The notes: generated from the sequence alone by a model not told the origin. 34,642 nt of DNA from a virus (IMGVR_UViG_3300027763_000139:1-34642), one strand, 5' to 3'; counted from the first letter of the stretch, positions 22,394 through 31,863 are shown. Program-made: numbers and translations.

Positions 22394-23332
22394 ATGATAA
22401 ACTCAGTAAGAAATGCGGTATTGTCTGTGTTGAATAAGAACAACTATGGATATATCTCTCCTTCTGATTTCAATCTGTATGCTCAAAATGCACAGATGGA
22501 AATTTATGAGGAGTATTTTAATAGTTACAATAAGGTTATAAATGCAGAAAATGCTCGATTGTCGGGTGTAGACTATGCTGATATGGAACAACCAACAGCA
22601 GAAGTATTAGAATATTTTCTACGAACAGACTATTTAACAAAAATAGCTGCTAACAAATTCTCAATGCCTACTCCTGCGACAACAGGTTATTATACTTATA
22701 TGTTATTGGACGTTAAGTGTAGACCGGTTACATTGAAAACAGGAACAAATACATCCGTAGTTAGTAGTCAGTTAGTTGATAGTACTGCTACATTTTTATC
22801 AGATGATATTTCAGCAGGTGACGTTGTTACTAACATAACAACAGGCTTAGTATCTACCGTAACATCAGTAGTTAGTAATACCGTATTAGCATTAGACTCA
22901 AATATATTTTTAGCTTCTGCAAACTCTTATGGAGTTTTTTCTTCATCTACTAATGTTCAAGCGGAAAAGGTAATTAATAATAAACTTACGTTGTTGGTTA
23001 ATTCAAATTTAACGCAACCAACAAATGAGTTCCCTGTTTACGCATTACAAGGCTCAGAATTGACTTTTTATCCTACAACTATAAGTAATAAGGGGCAAGT
23101 AGAATCAACCTATTTTAGGTATCCTGCAGTTCCAAAATGGACATATATAACACTTACTAATGGTGAGCCGGTGTTTGACCAATCTCAAAATGATTATCAA
23201 GACTTTGAACTGCCTCCTGAAGATGAATATAAGTTAATTACAAGGATTCTTCAGTATTGTGGTGTATCTATTCGTGAGACTGAGGTTACACAATTTAGTA
23301 TGGCGAAAGAACAACAAGAACAAAATCCATAA
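22394..23332 (+). CDS. Neck/ring-type structural protein with inserted beta module (312 aa)
   Basis: I chose the ATG at 22394. Longer readings would start inside the terminator or promoter at 22340-22380. The N-terminal 100 residues are helical (RNAVLSVLNKNNYGYISPSD, EVLEYFLRTDYLTK), typical of head-tail connector proteins. Residues 116-182 are a beta module nearly the same as residues 30-96 of the protein at 942 (TGTNTSVV ... GDVVTN ... LALDSNIF). The C-terminal part (QVESTYFRYPAVPKW, PPEDEYKLITRILQYCG) returns to a helical adaptor pattern. I infer a ring or adaptor protein below the portal. Confidence 0.7.
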   Translation: MINSVRNAVLSVLNKNNYGYISPSDFNLYAQNAQMEIYEEYFNSYNKVINAENARLSGVDYADMEQPTAEVLEYFLRTDYLTKIAANKFSMPTPATTGYYTYMLLDVKCRPVTLKTGTNTSVVSSQLVDSTATFLSDDISAGDVVTNITTGLVSTVTSVVSNTVLALDSNIFLASANSYGVFSSSTNVQAEKVINNKLTLLVNSNLTQPTNEFPVYALQGSELTFYPTTISNKGQVESTYFRYPAVPKWTYITLTNGEPVFDQSQNDYQDFELPPEDEYKLITRILQYCGVSIRETEVTQFSMAKEQQEQNP

Positions 23333-23343
23333 AAATTTAAGAT

Positions 23344-24267
23344 ATGGCATATATATCACAGTATCAATATTACGAGAATGGAGGTGTAGTACCTGAGGAC
23401 GCCAATTGGGGGTCTTATCAATTCATTAGCCTAACTGACATAGTCAATAACTTCTTATTGATGTATGCAGGAAACCATTCTTTAGTTAATAACGAAGAAC
23501 GTTATAAAATATTATTTCACGCAAAGCGTGCTATTCAGGAATTAAATTATGATGCTTTTAAAGAAATTAAAGTATTAGAGTTAACTGTTCCTGACACATT
23601 AAGATTTATTTTACCTTCTGACTATGTCAATTGGGTGCGTGTATCTTTATACAAAGATGGTTGGCTTAGACCTTTAACCGAGAATATTCAAACACTTTCA
23701 TCTAAGGCTTATCTTCAAGACAATACGGGTCGTATTTTATTTGACCAATACGGGAATGCTTTATCTCCACAATACTCAACTATTGACTTGGAGAGATTAG
23801 CTAAAACAAAAAAGAGTATTTACCTTAATCAAGGTAATCAATATAATGGGCAGTTAGGATGGAACTACGATGGGATGTGGTATTTTGAAGCAAACATTGG
23901 GGCGGCATATGGACTAAATACAGAGACTGCAAATTTTAATCCTACTTTTAATATTGATAGAAAGTCAGGAGTTATTAACTTTGACTCATCGATGTCGGGG
24001 TTGTCTTGTATTCTTGAGTATGTGTCTGATGGTATGGAGCAGGGAGACAATTCTTTGATTACGGTAAATAAGTTATTTGAAGCATATATTTATGCAGCAG
24101 TTGAATATGAGATACTTAGTTCTAAACTTGGTGTCCAAGAATATATTGTTGCCCGTTCTCGTAAAAAAAGAAAGGCTTTGTTAAGTAATGCTAAAATAAG
24201 AATCAGTAACATTCATCCCGGTAGACTCTTAATGAATATGAGAGGTATGGACAAGCAAATAAAATAA
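23344..24267 (+). CDS. Neck/tail ring protein (307 aa)
   Basis: The 307-residue protein has an N-terminal helical region (SLTDIVNNFLLMYAGNHSLV, then HAKRAIQELNYDAFKEIKV). A beta-rich region follows (VLELTVPDTLRFILPSDYVN), and the C-terminal helical stretch is basic (ARSRKKRKALLSNAKIRISN). The AIQELNYDAFK...LPSDYVNWVRV pattern is common to tail-tube or adaptor proteins (gp11-like of T7 or ring proteins of crAss-like phages). It starts 11 bases after the preceding neck protein and stops one base before the large tail gene, suggesting a neck assembly operon. The exact homologue is not verified. Confidence 0.7.
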   Translation: MAYISQYQYYENGGVVPEDANWGSYQFISLTDIVNNFLLMYAGNHSLVNNEERYKILFHAKRAIQELNYDAFKEIKVLELTVPDTLRFILPSDYVNWVRVSLYKDGWLRPLTENIQTLSSKAYLQDNTGRILFDQYGNALSPQYSTIDLERLAKTKKSIYLNQGNQYNGQLGWNYDGMWYFEANIGAAYGLNTETANFNPTFNIDRKSGVINFDSSMSGLSCILEYVSDGMEQGDNSLITVNKLFEAYIYAAVEYEILSSKLGVQEYIVARSRKKRKALLSNAKIRISNIHPGRLLMNMRGMDKQIK

Positions 24268-24268
24268 A

Positions 24269-27200
24269 ATGGCAAATTTTACAAGAAACTTCATAGCAGG
24301 TAGAATGAATAAGGTAGTAGACGAACGTTTGCTTCCTGAGGGTGAGTATGTTGACGCTATGAATATTAGGATGGGTTCAACCGAGAACGCTGAGATGGGA
24401 GTAATAGAGAATACAAAAGGTAATCTTTCTCTTACTACATTAAAATATAATGGAACATCTCTTAGTTCATCAGCAAGATGTATCGGTGCAATTGAGGATA
24501 GTGCAAATGAAACCATATATTGGTTTGTTCACGACTCAGCTTTCCCGGTAGGTGCTACAGGTAAACTTGACCTAATTGTTTCTTTTAACGTTTTTACCAA
24601 CATATTAACCTATCACGTAATAAGCATTAACGATGGTGCAAACGTTAATACTGTGTTAAACTTTAACCCAAGTTATTTGATTACGGGTGTAAATATATTA
24701 AACGATTTATTGTTTTTTACGGATGACTACAATGCACCTAGATTTATAAATACCAATAGAAATTACGCTAACCCCGTATCTAATATAGACCAATTTACAG
24801 CAGAATCTTTGCTTGTGATTAAGAAGCCACCGGTAGAATCTCCTGATGTAGAGCCTATTGTAACTAATGGACAGGAGAATTTTTTAACTACAAGATTTAT
24901 TTGTTTTGCTTATAGATACAAATATATTGACGGAGAGTATAGTGCTACATCTCAGTGGTCTCAACCTGCTTTTGTACCTAATGCGTTTAGTTTTAGTACT
25001 GAGAGTTTTTTAAATGAGGGTATGACCAACTTCTGCAACTCAGCAAGAATTACATATAACTCAGGAAGTTCTCTTGTAGTTGGTGTTGATTTGCTATTTA
25101 AAAGAGCAGATGGTACTGTTATAAAAGTTATTGAAAAACTTGACAAGGCTAACTTAGGTCTTGCAAATAATACAGAATACCAATATATATTTACCAATAG
25201 TAAAATATTTACAATACTATCTGAGTCTGAATTATTAAGATTGTATGATAACGTACCTAGATACGCTAAGGCTCAGACTATTATGGGAAATAGATTGATG
25301 TATGGTAATTACATTGAAGGATACGATTTGGTAGACCAATATGGTGTTCCCGTTAAGTTTGAATATACTACTGATTTGGTTTCATTACCTATTGGTAATT
25401 CTAATATAAATGATGCTACTTCAACAGGAAATTATAATATTGACGGAAGCGTAAGTGTTCCAAGTTCAATAGTTTCATTTGATTTAACAGGTCAAAATTT
25501 AGTTGCAGGTTCTGCTGTTAGTTTGGCAGTAACAATTGAGCACGCTCAATTTTCAGGTCAAACTCCATTCCCTACACAAGAAACTACTGACGTAAGTTTA
25601 AACTTTTCATTTTTTTTAACTAAAACGTACACATCTGTATATGCATTAGCGACAAGTGTAGAGTTTCAAACTGCAGTTGGTACATCAGCAAACATTCAAT
25701 CATTTGCAACCGCTTGTACAGGAACAACATTTACTGATTCAGTTAACTGCTTGTTGCCAAATACTTTAGATTCAAATACAGCTATAGGAAGTGGTATAAG
25801 TGCAGTTGCACAACCTATTGGTATTGTAACAAGCCCAAGCAGTAATTGGATTGGATTCCAATTTATTGCACAAAAATTTGTTAATAATGTACCTAGCCCT
25901 ACTCAAACTTTTTATGAGTACTATCAAGTTGTTCTAGCAGAGGCTACTTTTCAAGAAGTAGCTAATCCTCAGAGTTTACATAGCAATCGTGATTATGAGA
26001 TTGGTATAGTTTATATGGATGAGTTTAATAGAGCATCAACTGCTCTTGTTAGTCCTAATAATACAGAGCACGTTCCTTGTGGATTGTCTGCATTTAAAAA
26101 TTCAATCAAAGTAACAATACCTGCTACTCAAAAACCTCCGGGATGGGCTACTAGGTATAAGTTTGTAATAAAACCTGACCAAGAGAATTATGAGACAATT
26201 TATTGTAGCATATTCTTCCAAGACCCTTTAACCAACAATGCATACTTTTTATTAGAAGGAGAGAATGCAAGAAAGGTAGAAGCAGGAGATAGATTAATTG
26301 TGAAAGCTGATTCAAGTGGAGCAACATCATCTTGCGTATATGCAACTGTTCTTGAGAAGTCCTCTCAAGCGTCAGACTTTATTGAAATACCAACTGAATT
26401 AGACCCTTCAGTATTTATACCAATTCCTGCGGGAGTTTATATGAAAATAAACCCAAATAGCTTTAATACAGTTCAAGATGAGAATGCTATTATTGCTCCG
26501 GGTAAAAAAACAGCAAGAGCGGCAAGTCCGGGACCAATTGGACCGGGTACTTTCCCTATTTTAGATTATCCAATGAATACTGCTCAAACAGCAGGATTCG
26601 ACCCTGCTCATCCAACTTGGGAGTTTTCTGATTACACAGTTCCTGCAGGAAGCAGAATTGTATTAGATATAAAACAATTTAGAAATGGTAGCGGATGTCA
26701 GTGTGAAGAGAGAACAAATACTTTAGAAAAAACACTTGTTTCTTCAACTACATATGATAATATGTATGATTGGTTTGTTGGAGATAATATAGAGCAATTT
26801 TTAGATGATGGTCTTAGATATGCTTCTTGTGGAGATGCTATACCTGAAAATACATTTGTTGCGGGCACGGGAAATCCCGTAGTTCCTACTGATGGTGGAA
26901 TTAACTATTATCAATTTTACAGGAATCCGACAACGAATGAATTGTATTTAATGATAACAGGCACTAGAAGTTGTCCGGGAATTAACTTCCCCGGTTCACG
27001 TGCTTCTAATGTTGAGGTTAATATTACCGTATTCCGTTCTGAAAAGAATTTAATATTTGAAACAGAACCAACTGACGCTCTTCCTGATGTATTTTTTGAA
27101 AATGAAATGTCTTTTGCTATTACGGGTGGTAACCATATGGGTAACATCCAAAACCAAAATATAGGAGCAGGTACATCTGCTATAATTGATACTAAGTTTT

Positions 27201-29161
27201 TTAATTGTTTTGCATTTGGAAACGGGGCAGAGAGTTATAAGATTCGTGACTCAATCATTGGGAACTCTTTTAACTTTGGAAACAGAGTGACAAGCGTTTC
27301 CGCTCAAGACTATAAGGCAGCAGATAGATTTGCTGATATTACATATAGTGGCATATATAGTGCTGAGTCAAACGTAAATAAATTAAATGAATTTAATTTA
27401 GGGTTGCTTAACTATAAAGTTTGTGAGCCATCTTTTGGAGAGATATTTATATTAGACGGAAGACAAACGGACGTCCTTGTATTACAAGAAGATAAGATTT
27501 CATACGTATTAGCTGATAAAAATTTATTGTCAGACTCTACGGGCGGTGGTGTTGTGGCTTCAGTTCCTGAGGTATTAGGCACACAGATTGCTCGTAGCGA
27601 AAAGTATGGTATTAGTTTTAATCCTGAGAGTTATATTCAATGGGGATACGATAGATATTTTACTGACGTAAAGCGTGGGGCTGTTATCCAACTACGTGGA
27701 ACTTCATATTCTAGTGAGGAACTAAAAGTTGTGTCTGAAATGAATATGAGGACTTGGTTTAGAGATACATTTAATGAATCTTTTAATACTCAAAAACTTG
27801 GTGGTTTTGACCCTTATATGAATGAGTATGTTTTAACAAGTAACACTATCGCTATACCATCAAATCCTCAGTGTATAAATTGTGGTATTACTCAGACATT
27901 TACATTGTCATCTGCTACAAGTGCAACAACAACTTATTGCGTTGACTTAGGTCCAACTGTAGGAAACACAGACATTAACTATACTGTTTCTTCAATAAGT
28001 GCAAGTGGTAATTTCCAAATAGTAGCGACTTACAATGCAATAGCTTATTCTACAGGAGTAGTTACTACAAGTGGTACGTTGACTTTTAATAAGAATAATG
28101 TATCAGTAGAAACTGTAACTCTTGTAATAACTTATATAGGCGATATTACATTAAGCGTAGAGGTAGAGTGTGTTCAAGCTGCATCATTAAGTATTGTTCA
28201 AATTGTACTTACTAATGATTATGATTCAGGTCAAACCATTAATAGTCAGTATAGGTATGTAAGTGGTTCATTTACATCTCCATTACAATCAACATTTGTG
28301 ACATTTGCTAGTGGAACAACGAATCCGCTTGTATCGTTATATAATATAACAACAAATTATGTAGGTACGGGTGGTTTCCCTCCTGCAGGAAGCACAATGA
28401 GTTTGATTTCAAATAAACTTGCTACTGATACTTTTGTGTTTAACCCTGCTACCGATAAATTTAGATATCTTGTTAGCAATACTTTATATAACAATACTAC
28501 GGCAAACATAAATTCATTGTTAGCATTAACAACAATTGCTACGCCTAATCAAGGTGGTGGCAGTAATAATTATGCAAACTTTACGGTGCCTGCTCTTCAA
28601 ACTTATTTGTATTTAGTATGGGATTTTAGGTCTTCAGTAGCTGTAGAACTATGTTATTCAAATTTAAATACAGAAGATGCTTGTTGTGGTTGTGAATTAT
28701 CCCCTATTTCATATAATTGCATTGATGGTAATTGTATAGACCCGGGAGATGGAACAGGAACGTATGATAACTTAGAGTCTTGTGAAGCCAATTGTGCTGC
28801 ACCAACAACGGTTACATTAGATTGGAACGTTGGTCAGCAATCAGGTGGAGCATTAACGATATATAATAACGTGATGTCTCAAATATTAAGCGTAACATCT
28901 ACAGCAGGAAGTGCTCAAAGTGGAACAATATATCCATTGATAAGCGAGTTACCTTACACCATCCGTGGTGAGTGGGTGTCAGGTTCAGGAAACATTATAC
29001 AATTTAACTTATGTGATATAATAGGTGGCGGAACAATATTTACAAGTGGAGAGATTACTAACGTAGAGGGTTATGAGGACTATTTAGTTAGCCCAACCCC
29101 TGTTCACGGATTAGTAAATCTAACTGCACAGAATGTAACACCACCTACTTGTCCTGTATAA
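24269..29161 (+). CDS. Very large tail/stabilisation protein (1630 aa)
   Basis: The N-terminus (NFIAGRMNKVVDERLLPEGE, then DAMNIRMGSTENAEMGVIEN) matches the general start of podovirus tail tube or stabilisation proteins (T7 gp12 / P22 gp10-like), in which an N-terminal Gly/Asn-rich beta-propeller-type region follows. At 1630 residues it is about twice the length of the T7 protein, with Thr/Ser-rich extra domains in the C-terminal half. Around residues 1470-1512 is a cysteine-rich unit (CCGCEL, YNCIDGNCIDPGDG, SCEANC) repeated twice in the next gene. I infer a tail nozzle with added peripheral or receptor-contacting domains. The gene begins one base after the upstream stop. Confidence 0.75.
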   Translation: MANFTRNFIAGRMNKVVDERLLPEGEYVDAMNIRMGSTENAEMGVIENTKGNLSLTTLKYNGTSLSSSARCIGAIEDSANETIYWFVHDSAFPVGATGKLDLIVSFNVFTNILTYHVISINDGANVNTVLNFNPSYLITGVNILNDLLFFTDDYNAPRFINTNRNYANPVSNIDQFTAESLLVIKKPPVESPDVEPIVTNGQENFLTTRFICFAYRYKYIDGEYSATSQWSQPAFVPNAFSFSTESFLNEGMTNFCNSARITYNSGSSLVVGVDLLFKRADGTVIKVIEKLDKANLGLANNTEYQYIFTNSKIFTILSESELLRLYDNVPRYAKAQTIMGNRLMYGNYIEGYDLVDQYGVPVKFEYTTDLVSLPIGNSNINDATSTGNYNIDGSVSVPSSIVSFDLTGQNLVAGSAVSLAVTIEHAQFSGQTPFPTQETTDVSLNFSFFLTKTYTSVYALATSVEFQTAVGTSANIQSFATACTGTTFTDSVNCLLPNTLDSNTAIGSGISAVAQPIGIVTSPSSNWIGFQFIAQKFVNNVPSPTQTFYEYYQVVLAEATFQEVANPQSLHSNRDYEIGIVYMDEFNRASTALVSPNNTEHVPCGLSAFKNSIKVTIPATQKPPGWATRYKFVIKPDQENYETIYCSIFFQDPLTNNAYFLLEGENARKVEAGDRLIVKADSSGATSSCVYATVLEKSSQASDFIEIPTELDPSVFIPIPAGVYMKINPNSFNTVQDENAIIAPGKKTARAASPGPIGPGTFPILDYPMNTAQTAGFDPAHPTWEFSDYTVPAGSRIVLDIKQFRNGSGCQCEERTNTLEKTLVSSTTYDNMYDWFVGDNIEQFLDDGLRYASCGDAIPENTFVAGTGNPVVPTDGGINYYQFYRNPTTNELYLMITGTRSCPGINFPGSRASNVEVNITVFRSEKNLIFETEPTDALPDVFFENEMSFAITGGNHMGNIQNQNIGAGTSAIIDTKFFNCFAFGNGAESYKIRDSIIGNSFNFGNRVTSVSAQDYKAADRFADITYSGIYSAESNVNKLNEFNLGLLNYKVCEPSFGEIFILDGRQTDVLVLQEDKISYVLADKNLLSDSTGGGVVASVPEVLGTQIARSEKYGISFNPESYIQWGYDRYFTDVKRGAVIQLRGTSYSSEELKVVSEMNMRTWFRDTFNESFNTQKLGGFDPYMNEYVLTSNTIAIPSNPQCINCGITQTFTLSSATSATTTYCVDLGPTVGNTDINYTVSSISASGNFQIVATYNAIAYSTGVVTTSGTLTFNKNNVSVETVTLVITYIGDITLSVEVECVQAASLSIVQIVLTNDYDSGQTINSQYRYVSGSFTSPLQSTFVTFASGTTNPLVSLYNITTNYVGTGGFPPAGSTMSLISNKLATDTFVFNPATDKFRYLVSNTLYNNTTANINSLLALTTIATPNQGGGSNNYANFTVPALQTYLYLVWDFRSSVAVELCYSNLNTEDACCGCELSPISYNCIDGNCIDPGDGTGTYDNLESCEANCAAPTTVTLDWNVGQQSGGALTIYNNVMSQILSVTSTAGSAQSGTIYPLISELPYTIRGEWVSGSGNIIQFNLCDIIGGGTIFTSGEITNVEGYEDYLVSPTPVHGLVNLTAQNVTPPTCPV

Positions 29162-29180
29162 TTAAAATAAAATATAAAAA

Positions 29181-29807
29181 ATGGCAACAAGTTCAGTATA
29201 TTATTTAAATGCACCATCACTTGGTTCGGCAACTGCCGTGTTTACAAATAGCACACTAGCAACTTGTGCTGCGGATGGATTCTATTCAGATGGAGTAATT
29301 ACAAGAGAGCAGGTTGGGTGTGTTTTATTACCACAACAAACTTGCCCTGCGTGTGATGGCGTTTCGTATAACTGTGTTGAAGGAACTTGTACAGACCCGG
29401 GAGATGGTAGCGGAACATATGCAACATTAGTGGCTTGCCAAGCGGTATGTGGTTCAGGTGAGTCATACAACTGTATAGACGGAGTTTGCGTTGACCCGGG
29501 AGATGGTAGCGGAACATATGCTACATTAGAAGGGTGTGAGAGTGCTTGTAATCCTGAGGTATATACTATTGATTCATTTGCAACAGGTTCATCGATTCTT
29601 GCCTGCACTACAGGAAGCCCATCAGTTACTATTTATGCACTACCGGGATATACGGTTCCAATTGTTACAATGATTTTTTATACCGATTTGGCTTTAACAA
29701 CTCCTTATGTTGGTGGTGTGGGATGGCGTAAATTTACAAATGGTACTACAAACTATGCAGGAGAAGTTGACGCTACAGGAGAACTTACAAATTATGTAAC
29801 TTGCTAA
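29181..29807 (+). CDS. Cysteine-rich repeat tail accessory protein (208 aa)
   Basis: The 208-residue protein has two tandem units of the pattern YNC..G.C.DPGDG.GTY.TL..C...C at residues about 63-90 and 96-123. The same unit occurs near the end of the preceding 1630-residue protein. The remaining sequence is beta-like and Thr/Gly-rich (SPSVTIYALPGYTVPIVTMI). No signal peptide is present. Regular Cys spacing suggests disulphides or metal-stabilised small domains. It may extend or cap the tail or mediate surface binding. The gap to the upstream gene is 19 bases of A-rich spacer, and the downstream gene follows after 9 bases. Confidence 0.65.
   Translation: MATSSVYYLNAPSLGSATAVFTNSTLATCAADGFYSDGVITREQVGCVLLPQQTCPACDGVSYNCVEGTCTDPGDGSGTYATLVACQAVCGSGESYNCIDGVCVDPGDGSGTYATLEGCESACNPEVYTIDSFATGSSILACTTGSPSVTIYALPGYTVPIVTMIFYTDLALTTPYVGGVGWRKFTNGTTNYAGEVDATGELTNYVTC
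29394..29529 (+). repeat. Tandem DNA repeat encoding the Cys-rich unit
   Basis: A stretch beginning GACCCGGGAGATGGTAGCGG at 29394 recurs at 29493, 99 bp later, with near-identical sequence for about 37 bases. The 99-bp period corresponds to one 33-residue repeat unit. Confidence 0.8.
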
Positions 29808-29816
29808 TAAATAACT

Positions 29817-30590
29817 ATGTCAAATTATACATTATCATATAGCGATTTAGTAGGGGGATGGGTATCCTTCTACTCTTACAATCCTGACTTTATGATAGGG
29901 ATGAACAACTATTTTTACACGTTCAAAGGTGGTAATCTTTACAGACATAACGTAAATGCTAATAGGAACACATTCTACGGCACTTTTACGGCTTCGTCTA
30001 TACAAAGTGTATTTAACACAGCACCCCTTGAAAACAGCTATTTTAAGACCATTAACATACAAGGGGATGCTGCTTGGGCTGCGACATTAGAGACAGACTT
30101 ACAGTACTCAGGATTTATAGACGTGAATTGGTTTTCAAAAAAGGAAGCTGCTTTTTTTGCGTTTATAAGAAACGACTCAGTTGGCGAACTTGCACTTAGA
30201 AGTGTTAATGGTATTGGTAAAAGCTACCAAGTAACGGGTTCAGGCGTGGCTGTTATAGTTAAGTTTGCTGTAGAAATAGGAAGCATTATTAGTATTGGGG
30301 ACTATTTGTACTATTCAGTATCTCCTTATGTGACACCAATACTTGCGGGTAAGGTAACAGCAATAACTATTGACACGCCAAATGCAATCAATCAACTTAC
30401 TATAGATAGCACAATTTCAGGAACAACACCTATACCAATACAAGATGCGTTTTTCTTGTACATTAAAAACTCAGTAGCTGAGTCTCACGGGGTGTTAGGA
30501 CATTATTGTACATTTACACTATCAAACACTTCTACAAGTAAAGTTGAGTTGTTTGCGGTGCAGTCAGATGTTATGAAAAGTTTTCCTTAA
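29817..30590 (+). CDS. Tail structural protein (257 aa)
   Basis: The 257-residue protein starts MSNYTLSYSDLVGGWVSFYS and contains GMNNYFYTFKGGNLYRHNVN, FYGTFT, WFSKKEAAFFAFIRN and SVNGIGKSY, an arrangement common to virion structural proteins of marine and Bacteroidetes phages. The middle part (VKFAVEIGSIISIGDYLYYS ... GKVTAITID ... LTIDSTISG) has a GD-containing beta module similar in pattern to the one in the proteins at 942 and 22394, but weaker. There is no membrane segment. Position after the tail accessory protein and before the ejection proteins suggests a tail or host-contact role. Confidence 0.65.
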   Translation: MSNYTLSYSDLVGGWVSFYSYNPDFMIGMNNYFYTFKGGNLYRHNVNANRNTFYGTFTASSIQSVFNTAPLENSYFKTINIQGDAAWAATLETDLQYSGFIDVNWFSKKEAAFFAFIRNDSVGELALRSVNGIGKSYQVTGSGVAVIVKFAVEIGSIISIGDYLYYSVSPYVTPILAGKVTAITIDTPNAINQLTIDSTISGTTPIPIQDAFFLYIKNSVAESHGVLGHYCTFTLSNTSTSKVELFAVQSDVMKSFP

Positions 30591-30596
30591 ATTTAA

Positions 30597-30604
30597 TATC
30601 TTTG
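30597..30604 (+). promoter_or_regulatory. Bacteroidetes-type -7 element before the GNAT-like gene
   Basis: TATCTTTG matches TAnnTTTG and continues TAAGAAT, like the other promoter boxes. It lies 7 bases before the ATG at 30612, so the transcript would have almost no leader. No clear -33 element is visible. Confidence 0.5.
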
Positions 30605-30611
30605 TAAGAAT

Positions 30612-31022
30612 ATGGAATTATATATACGAGAACTGAACGAAACAGACTACGATGAGATACTTGTAGGATGGTGGAAAGATTGGGGATGGAGTGCTCCTCC
30701 AAGAGATTTTCTTCCTCGTGATGGTAAGGGAGGGATAATGGTTTTAGATGATGAGGTTCCGGTTTGTGCAGGGTTTATGTATATCACTAATTCAAAGGTA
30801 GCTTGGGTAGATTGGATAATATCGAACAAGGAATATACTAAGAAGCCACAAAGAAAAGACGCCATTAAGTTATTGGTATCAGCATTAACAGATATATGCA
30901 AGACGGCAGGCAATAAATATATTTATGCATTAATAAAAAACGAAAGTCTTATAAATACGTATCAGGAATTAGGCTATGAAAAAGGAGATAATTACACAAC
31001 AGAAATGATAAAAAAATTATAA
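30612..31022 (+). CDS. GNAT-like N-acetyltransferase (136 aa)
   Basis: The 136-residue protein has the overall shape of a GNAT domain: an N-terminal strand-helix (LYIRELNETDYDEILVGWWK), a central sheet (GGIMVLDDEVPVCAGFMYIT, then KVAWVDWIISN) and a C-terminal helix-strand-helix region (AIKLLVSALTDICK, YIYALIKNESLINTYQELGY). The classic acetyl-CoA loop Q/RxxGxG/A is not clearly present (QRKDAIKLL at that point), so binding may be altered. Substrate and reaction product are unknown. It sits between tail and ejection protein genes with its own promoter, stopping one base before the next start. Confidence 0.65.
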   Translation: MELYIRELNETDYDEILVGWWKDWGWSAPPRDFLPRDGKGGIMVLDDEVPVCAGFMYITNSKVAWVDWIISNKEYTKKPQRKDAIKLLVSALTDICKTAGNKYIYALIKNESLINTYQELGYEKGDNYTTEMIKKL

Positions 31023-31023
31023 T

Positions 31024-31863
31024 ATGGCAGCAATAACAGCAGCAACAGCAGCAACAATAGCAGCAGCTACAAGTTTGGCAGCAACGGCAGCTACAACTAC
31101 AATGTCATTTGTTCAGGCAGGCAAGCAAAAAAAAGCACAGCGTCAAGCTGAAAAAGATGCTGATGAGGCTATGGCTAATGCACGTAAAAAATTAGAAACA
31201 AACTTTTATGCTGCACAAGGCATAAAAAAAGAACCATACGAATTAGAAAGAGAAGCATTGTTGGCTCAGGGTGCTCAAGCTATTCAAGCAGGCGTAGAGA
31301 GTGAAAGAGGTGCTGCTGCAACAGCGGGTCGTGTTCAATTAGCACAACAACAAGGACAAGCAGGAGTTAGAACAGCTATGGGTCAAGAGATGATGGCATT
31401 AGAAAACAAACAATTAGCGGAAGAAAGTCGTTTACGTGATGTTGGTGTTCAATTAGATTTAGGCGAAGTAGAAGGTGCTCAATTAGCTGCAGCAAATGCA
31501 GAAAGATTAAGAGCACAATCAATAGAACAAGGCGTGCAAGGGATAACAAGTTTTGCAAAACAAGCAGCCGCTGCTCTTCCATTGTATGGTGCAGGTGCAG
31601 CCGATGTAAGTGGCGTAAGTGCTACATCACTAGGACAGCCCGAATATATGCCTAAAGCAAATTTAACTATGCCTGCTGCTCCTCAGACTATTAATCCAAA
31701 TCTTCAGCCTGCTAATATTAGTCCAATAGGAGCATCTGCTAAAGCACCTTTTCAAGGTTATCAAGCCCCAATGCCTCTTTATTTACAAAAACAACAAGAT
31801 TTTAGATTTTATAATCCATCTACGTATAACAATCCTTTTGATATATACGGTAAAAGAAATTAA
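31024..31863 (+). CDS. Internal virion (ejection) protein candidate 1 (279 aa)
   Basis: The first 28 residues are an Ala/Thr-rich hydrophobic stretch (MAAITAATAATIAAATSLAA) that could insert into or cross a membrane. A Lys/Gln/Ala/Glu helical region follows (about 33-190), then a Pro/Ala/Asn-rich tail. Size, helical content and an N-terminal membrane-like segment match T7 gp14-type internal virion proteins, which are ejected first to form a pore for DNA entry. It is the first of three consecutive genes of this kind. The role is inferred from architecture and order, without sequence homology. Confidence 0.6.
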   Translation: MAAITAATAATIAAATSLAATAATTTMSFVQAGKQKKAQRQAEKDADEAMANARKKLETNFYAAQGIKKEPYELEREALLAQGAQAIQAGVESERGAAATAGRVQLAQQQGQAGVRTAMGQEMMALENKQLAEESRLRDVGVQLDLGEVEGAQLAAANAERLRAQSIEQGVQGITSFAKQAAAALPLYGAGAADVSGVSATSLGQPEYMPKANLTMPAAPQTINPNLQPANISPIGASAKAPFQGYQAPMPLYLQKQQDFRFYNPSTYNNPFDIYGKRN

